Assembly: GCA_027069385.1 (NCBI GenBank)
Contig: JALXER010000242.1
Coordinates: 1 to 16,463 of the forward strand
Reading direction: 5' to 3'
Source of the DNA: Paracoccaceae bacterium
GTDB lineage: Bacteria; Pseudomonadota; Alphaproteobacteria; Rhodobacterales; Rhodobacteraceae
Length of the DNA stretch: 16,463 nt
The position numbers and the translations under genes were made by a program. Below, in pieces: positions 13,928-16,463 of the stretch; position 1 is the first letter of the stretch, and every line of letters begins with the position of its first letter. The notes below the pieces were generated by a model, which worked only from the letters and a program-made list of their open reading frames with translations, did no database searches and had not been told where the DNA came from.

Positions 13928-16463
13928 ATGGCCAAGGTTTACCGCACATTTCGCTTTTTCGGCGCTTTCAAAGTAGCGAGAACGCGCAACCGCACAAAGG
14001 CCAAGCCGATCAGGGCCAACCTGTTAGAGGTGTTCCACACCAAAACCGAAGGCGATACTTACCGGTGCTTTGTGCGGTTCAGTGTTGCGGGCAAAAATAC
14101 GCTTCGCGACGACCTGCCAGAACCGCCTGCGCTTACAGACAACATATTTGCCGATGGCCAAGCCGGTGCGCTTCGGGATCGGTTGTATGATCAAGACGAG
14201 GTCTGTTTCTGGATTTGCAAGCCATGGGATGGCGGTCACTATCCCCTTGGCCCCAAACTGTTCCTGTTTGATGCCATGTGTTGGGACCAGTTCGCGCATG
14301 ACTCCCCCCAACCCGTGGGGCGCTTTCCGCTGGCGGCAGTGTATCGGTTTAACGGGCAGCAAGGCGCGTCGGTGATCACTTTTGGTAATCATACCGATCA
14401 TTCCCAGCTTAGGCTGGAATTCGGCTTTCCGCTTCCGAGCCGTCTTGCCACAGGGCAGCACAGCGATCCGGTGTTACCCATGGGCGGCGTTTTCTTTACC
14501 GACAGGAAGAACCCCAAGGCGTTTATCAGATCGGATCGTCCGCTATTTCTTGGGCCAAGATCACCTTTCTACGAGGTGCCCCATAGCGCACAGTTTGGCG
14601 GGTTTGGCCTTGCCAATACCCACATCCCGTCCGAGAACCTGTTCAAAGCCAGCAGCAAATACCTGCCCGATGCGCAATCGCTGGCCGATGCAATCGGTAT
14701 TGCCAAGCCTGATCACGGGCATGCCGGCGCCCGCCTGCGCCTGTACTCCGGACCCGACGGATATACCGCAGCGCTTAGCCGCACGGCCACGCCCAAAGGC
14801 GAAACCATTGATCTGTCCGACCATCTGGGCGTTGGCTTTCATGCGCTAAGGGTCGAGCTTCAGGCTATATTCCGGGTTGTCTTTGACGATGCAGACATTC
14901 TTGCCGCGCTGCATGGGGGCAAAACACTGGTCGGCACGACACATACGCAAATGCGCTGGCAGCAAAAGCTGAAGGCAGGTGCCCTTGCCGGGGCCACAAC
15001 CGGCACGCCCGACCAACTGCAAGCGGGCGCATTGCCGATGGTGGCAAAGCAGGGGCTGGACGCGCGCCGCGCCATCCAGACCACCGACCGGCAGCCTCAA
15101 TCGATCCTGCCCGACCTGATCAACCCTGTTGATCAAATGCTTGGCGTCATCGCCTATGGCCCCACACGAAACCAGCCCATGCCGCTTGGCGGGGTGCCCG
15201 AAACGCTGCACGCACCGGAAGACCCGCCCGAACTGCGCCTGACGCTGGATACCAAGCCACCCGATGGCACCGACACCCCGCTGGATGCATTTCTGGGCCA
15301 CGCGCGGCCCGAACCGCTGCGCCTGACCTTGCGCATGAAAGATTTCACCGGCAGCAAAGCCGGACATGATGTGTTGTTCACCCATGATCCGCGCATGATC
15401 AACGGCAAGGCCGATCTGGGCGATATGTCGATCCTGATCAGCAATGCCGATGACGCGGCAACGGGCACGCAATCCATACGCCTTGGCGCAATGGGGTTCG
15501 AGCGCAGCGGCGCGCTGCTGACCCCGGGCATTGATGCCGCATCGCCCCCGCACAGTTTTCTGGAACTGCGCCGCGCTGCACGACCGGGCATCGATGCCGC
15601 CGCCCCCGACCGGCCGGTTCTGGATATCCGCTGGCGCCTCGGGCTGGCGGTTGATCGCGCGGTGCCGGTTACCACCGATATCGCCCACGGGGACCGCAGC
15701 AAGCGGCCCGACGACCTGCTGATCCGCGAAACCACGCCCGGCAGCGACAAAGGGTTCGGGCAAACTCCGCCGTTTCAACTGGAACTGACCGAGCGGTTGC
15801 GCGACGATCAGGACCGGCACTTTACGGCGCAATTGCGCGATACCTCTGGCGCGCGGGACGCGGCCGAAACCTTTACCGTGCTGAACCAACGCCCGTGGCA
15901 AGTGATGCGCTTTACCCGTGCGGCGTTGACCGACAGCGGCGATGCCCGCAGCGCCATTGTGGCAACCTATGATAGCGACGCGCGGGTCTGGCGCATGCGC
16001 CGCGCCGCGCCGACCTATCGCTATACCCTGCCCGCCGCCGTTATTGGCGAGGCCGCCGACAAACCCGGAGAGCTGGAACTGGTCGATCCGGCTAGCCGCA
16101 CCCAGCCTATCCGGCCGGCCAGCGGGCCGATCACCGTTCGGGCGCTGGATATGCGCCTGTCGCCGCCCTCTACCTTGTGGGTGGAGCCATCGGACCTGAT
16201 GCGCGCCTATTATCCGGCCCAGTTCAACACCGGTGCCTTGTTTCGCCAACAGGGCGATTTCGGCATCGGCGTGGCCTTTCACGCGCTGCGCTCGGAATTT
16301 GTGTATGGCATTGCAACGGGCTTGCGCGCCCCCAAGGCCACCGCCACGCGCCCCGCGCCACGGGTTGCATCCATTGCCGCGATGACCGGACGGATGATCG
16401 CCGACGAACAATCCACCACCGAATCCGATCTGTCAAAGCGCTGGAAAACCCTGCGCCGGACCC
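13928..16463 (+). CDS. Very large protein of unknown function, 3' end beyond the window
   Basis: The frame is open from the ATG at 13928 to the last base, 845 residues without a stop, with AGGGGG 5 nt before the ATG. I recognise no domain. The N-terminus is basic (many Arg and Lys in the first 30 residues) and has no signal peptide or membrane helix. The first about 340 residues are mixed and moderately aromatic (for example DEVCFWICKPWDGGHY). The rest is Pro-, Asp-, Arg- and Leu-rich with repeated beta-like lines such as PPELRLTLD, PEPLRLTLRMKD and PPFQLELTERL, suggesting repeated small beta units. A 20-residue tandem duplication covers 532-571. The gene follows the SARP-like regulator by 90 bp on the same strand. 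Strong coding bias and length make it a real gene. Confidence 0.85.
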   Translation, partial: MAKVYRTFRFFGAFKVARTRNRTKAKPIRANLLEVFHTKTEGDTYRCFVRFSVAGKNTLRDDLPEPPALTDNIFADGQAGALRDRLYDQDEVCFWICKPWDGGHYPLGPKLFLFDAMCWDQFAHDSPQPVGRFPLAAVYRFNGQQGASVITFGNHTDHSQLRLEFGFPLPSRLATGQHSDPVLPMGGVFFTDRKNPKAFIRSDRPLFLGPRSPFYEVPHSAQFGGFGLANTHIPSENLFKASSKYLPDAQSLADAIGIAKPDHGHAGARLRLYSGPDGYTAALSRTATPKGETIDLSDHLGVGFHALRVELQAIFRVVFDDADILAALHGGKTLVGTTHTQMRWQQKLKAGALAGATTGTPDQLQAGALPMVAKQGLDARRAIQTTDRQPQSILPDLINPVDQMLGVIAYGPTRNQPMPLGGVPETLHAPEDPPELRLTLDTKPPDGTDTPLDAFLGHARPEPLRLTLRMKDFTGSKAGHDVLFTHDPRMINGKADLGDMSILISNADDAATGTQSIRLGAMGFERSGALLTPGIDAASPPHSFLELRRAARPGIDAAAPDRPVLDIRWRLGLAVDRAVPVTTDIAHGDRSKRPDDLLIRETTPGSDKGFGQTPPFQLELTERLRDDQDRHFTAQLRDTSGARDAAETFTVLNQRPWQVMRFTRAALTDSGDARSAIVATYDSDARVWRMRRAAPTYRYTLPAAVIGEAADKPGELELVDPASRTQPIRPASGPITVRALDMRLSPPSTLWVEPSDLMRAYYPAQFNTGALFRQQGDFGIGVAFHALRSEFVYGIATGLRAPKATATRPAPRVASIAAMTGRMIADEQSTTESDLSKRWKTLRRT

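Noticed and set aside
14846..16411. Minus-strand 521-codon frame
   Set aside because: It is antisense to the large plus-strand gene, has no recognisable motif and no credible ribosome binding site; long antisense frames are common in GC-rich genes.
1..16463. Phage, transposon, toxin-antitoxin or restriction genes
   Set aside because: Looked for transposase, integrase, nuclease and small toxin-antitoxin pairs; none seen. The DUF2975-XRE overlap resembles a two-gene module, but the first protein is a four-helix membrane protein of a known non-toxin family.

Overview
The window looks like chromosomal DNA of a marine-type alphaproteobacterium of the Rhodobacterales (Roseobacter group). The base composition is GC-rich. 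The branched-chain aminotransferase, the MarR/OmpR pair resembling PetP-PetR, and the rsfS-rlmH order all fit that group. This placement is inference from protein sequence, not from a database search.

Left part (1-4120). rsfS and rlmH (minus strand, 11 bp overlap) are ribosome-maturation genes. Upstream on the same strand lie a nucleoside hydrolase, two small exported proteins that look like tandem paralogs (shared Cys-x-Cys motif), and a small lipoprotein. Divergent from the lipoprotein is a DUF2975 membrane protein overlapping a small XRE-type repressor. The 74 bp between the two start codons is an almost mirror-symmetric double promoter with an 18-bp operator-like dyad.

Middle part (4121-8863). 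ilvE (minus) converges on the XRE gene and diverges from a plus-strand run of petP-like MarR regulator, petR-like response regulator, DUF302 protein and PfkB sugar kinase, spaced tightly enough to be one operon. A TTG-started protein with a degenerate Hint domain follows, then a complete tRNA-Gln(CTG) with encoded CCA and a good promoter.

Right part (8864-16463). Beyond the tRNA lies what looks like an accessory cluster. On the minus strand are a 698-residue S8 (subtilisin-type) protease without a signal peptide and a vanadium-haloperoxidase/PAP2-type enzyme. The best-looking start of the latter is an upstream reading frame encoding seven NVS repeats, and this frame is out of register with the enzyme by one base. 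Divergent from these are a SARP-like winged-helix regulator with TolB-like and TPR-like parts, and a very large unrecognised protein that runs off the window. The intergenic region between the two arms is rich in dyads. I see no toxin, nuclease, phage, transposase or CRISPR signature. This four-gene cluster is the best candidate in the window for an undescribed system, but its function cannot be read from sequence alone.
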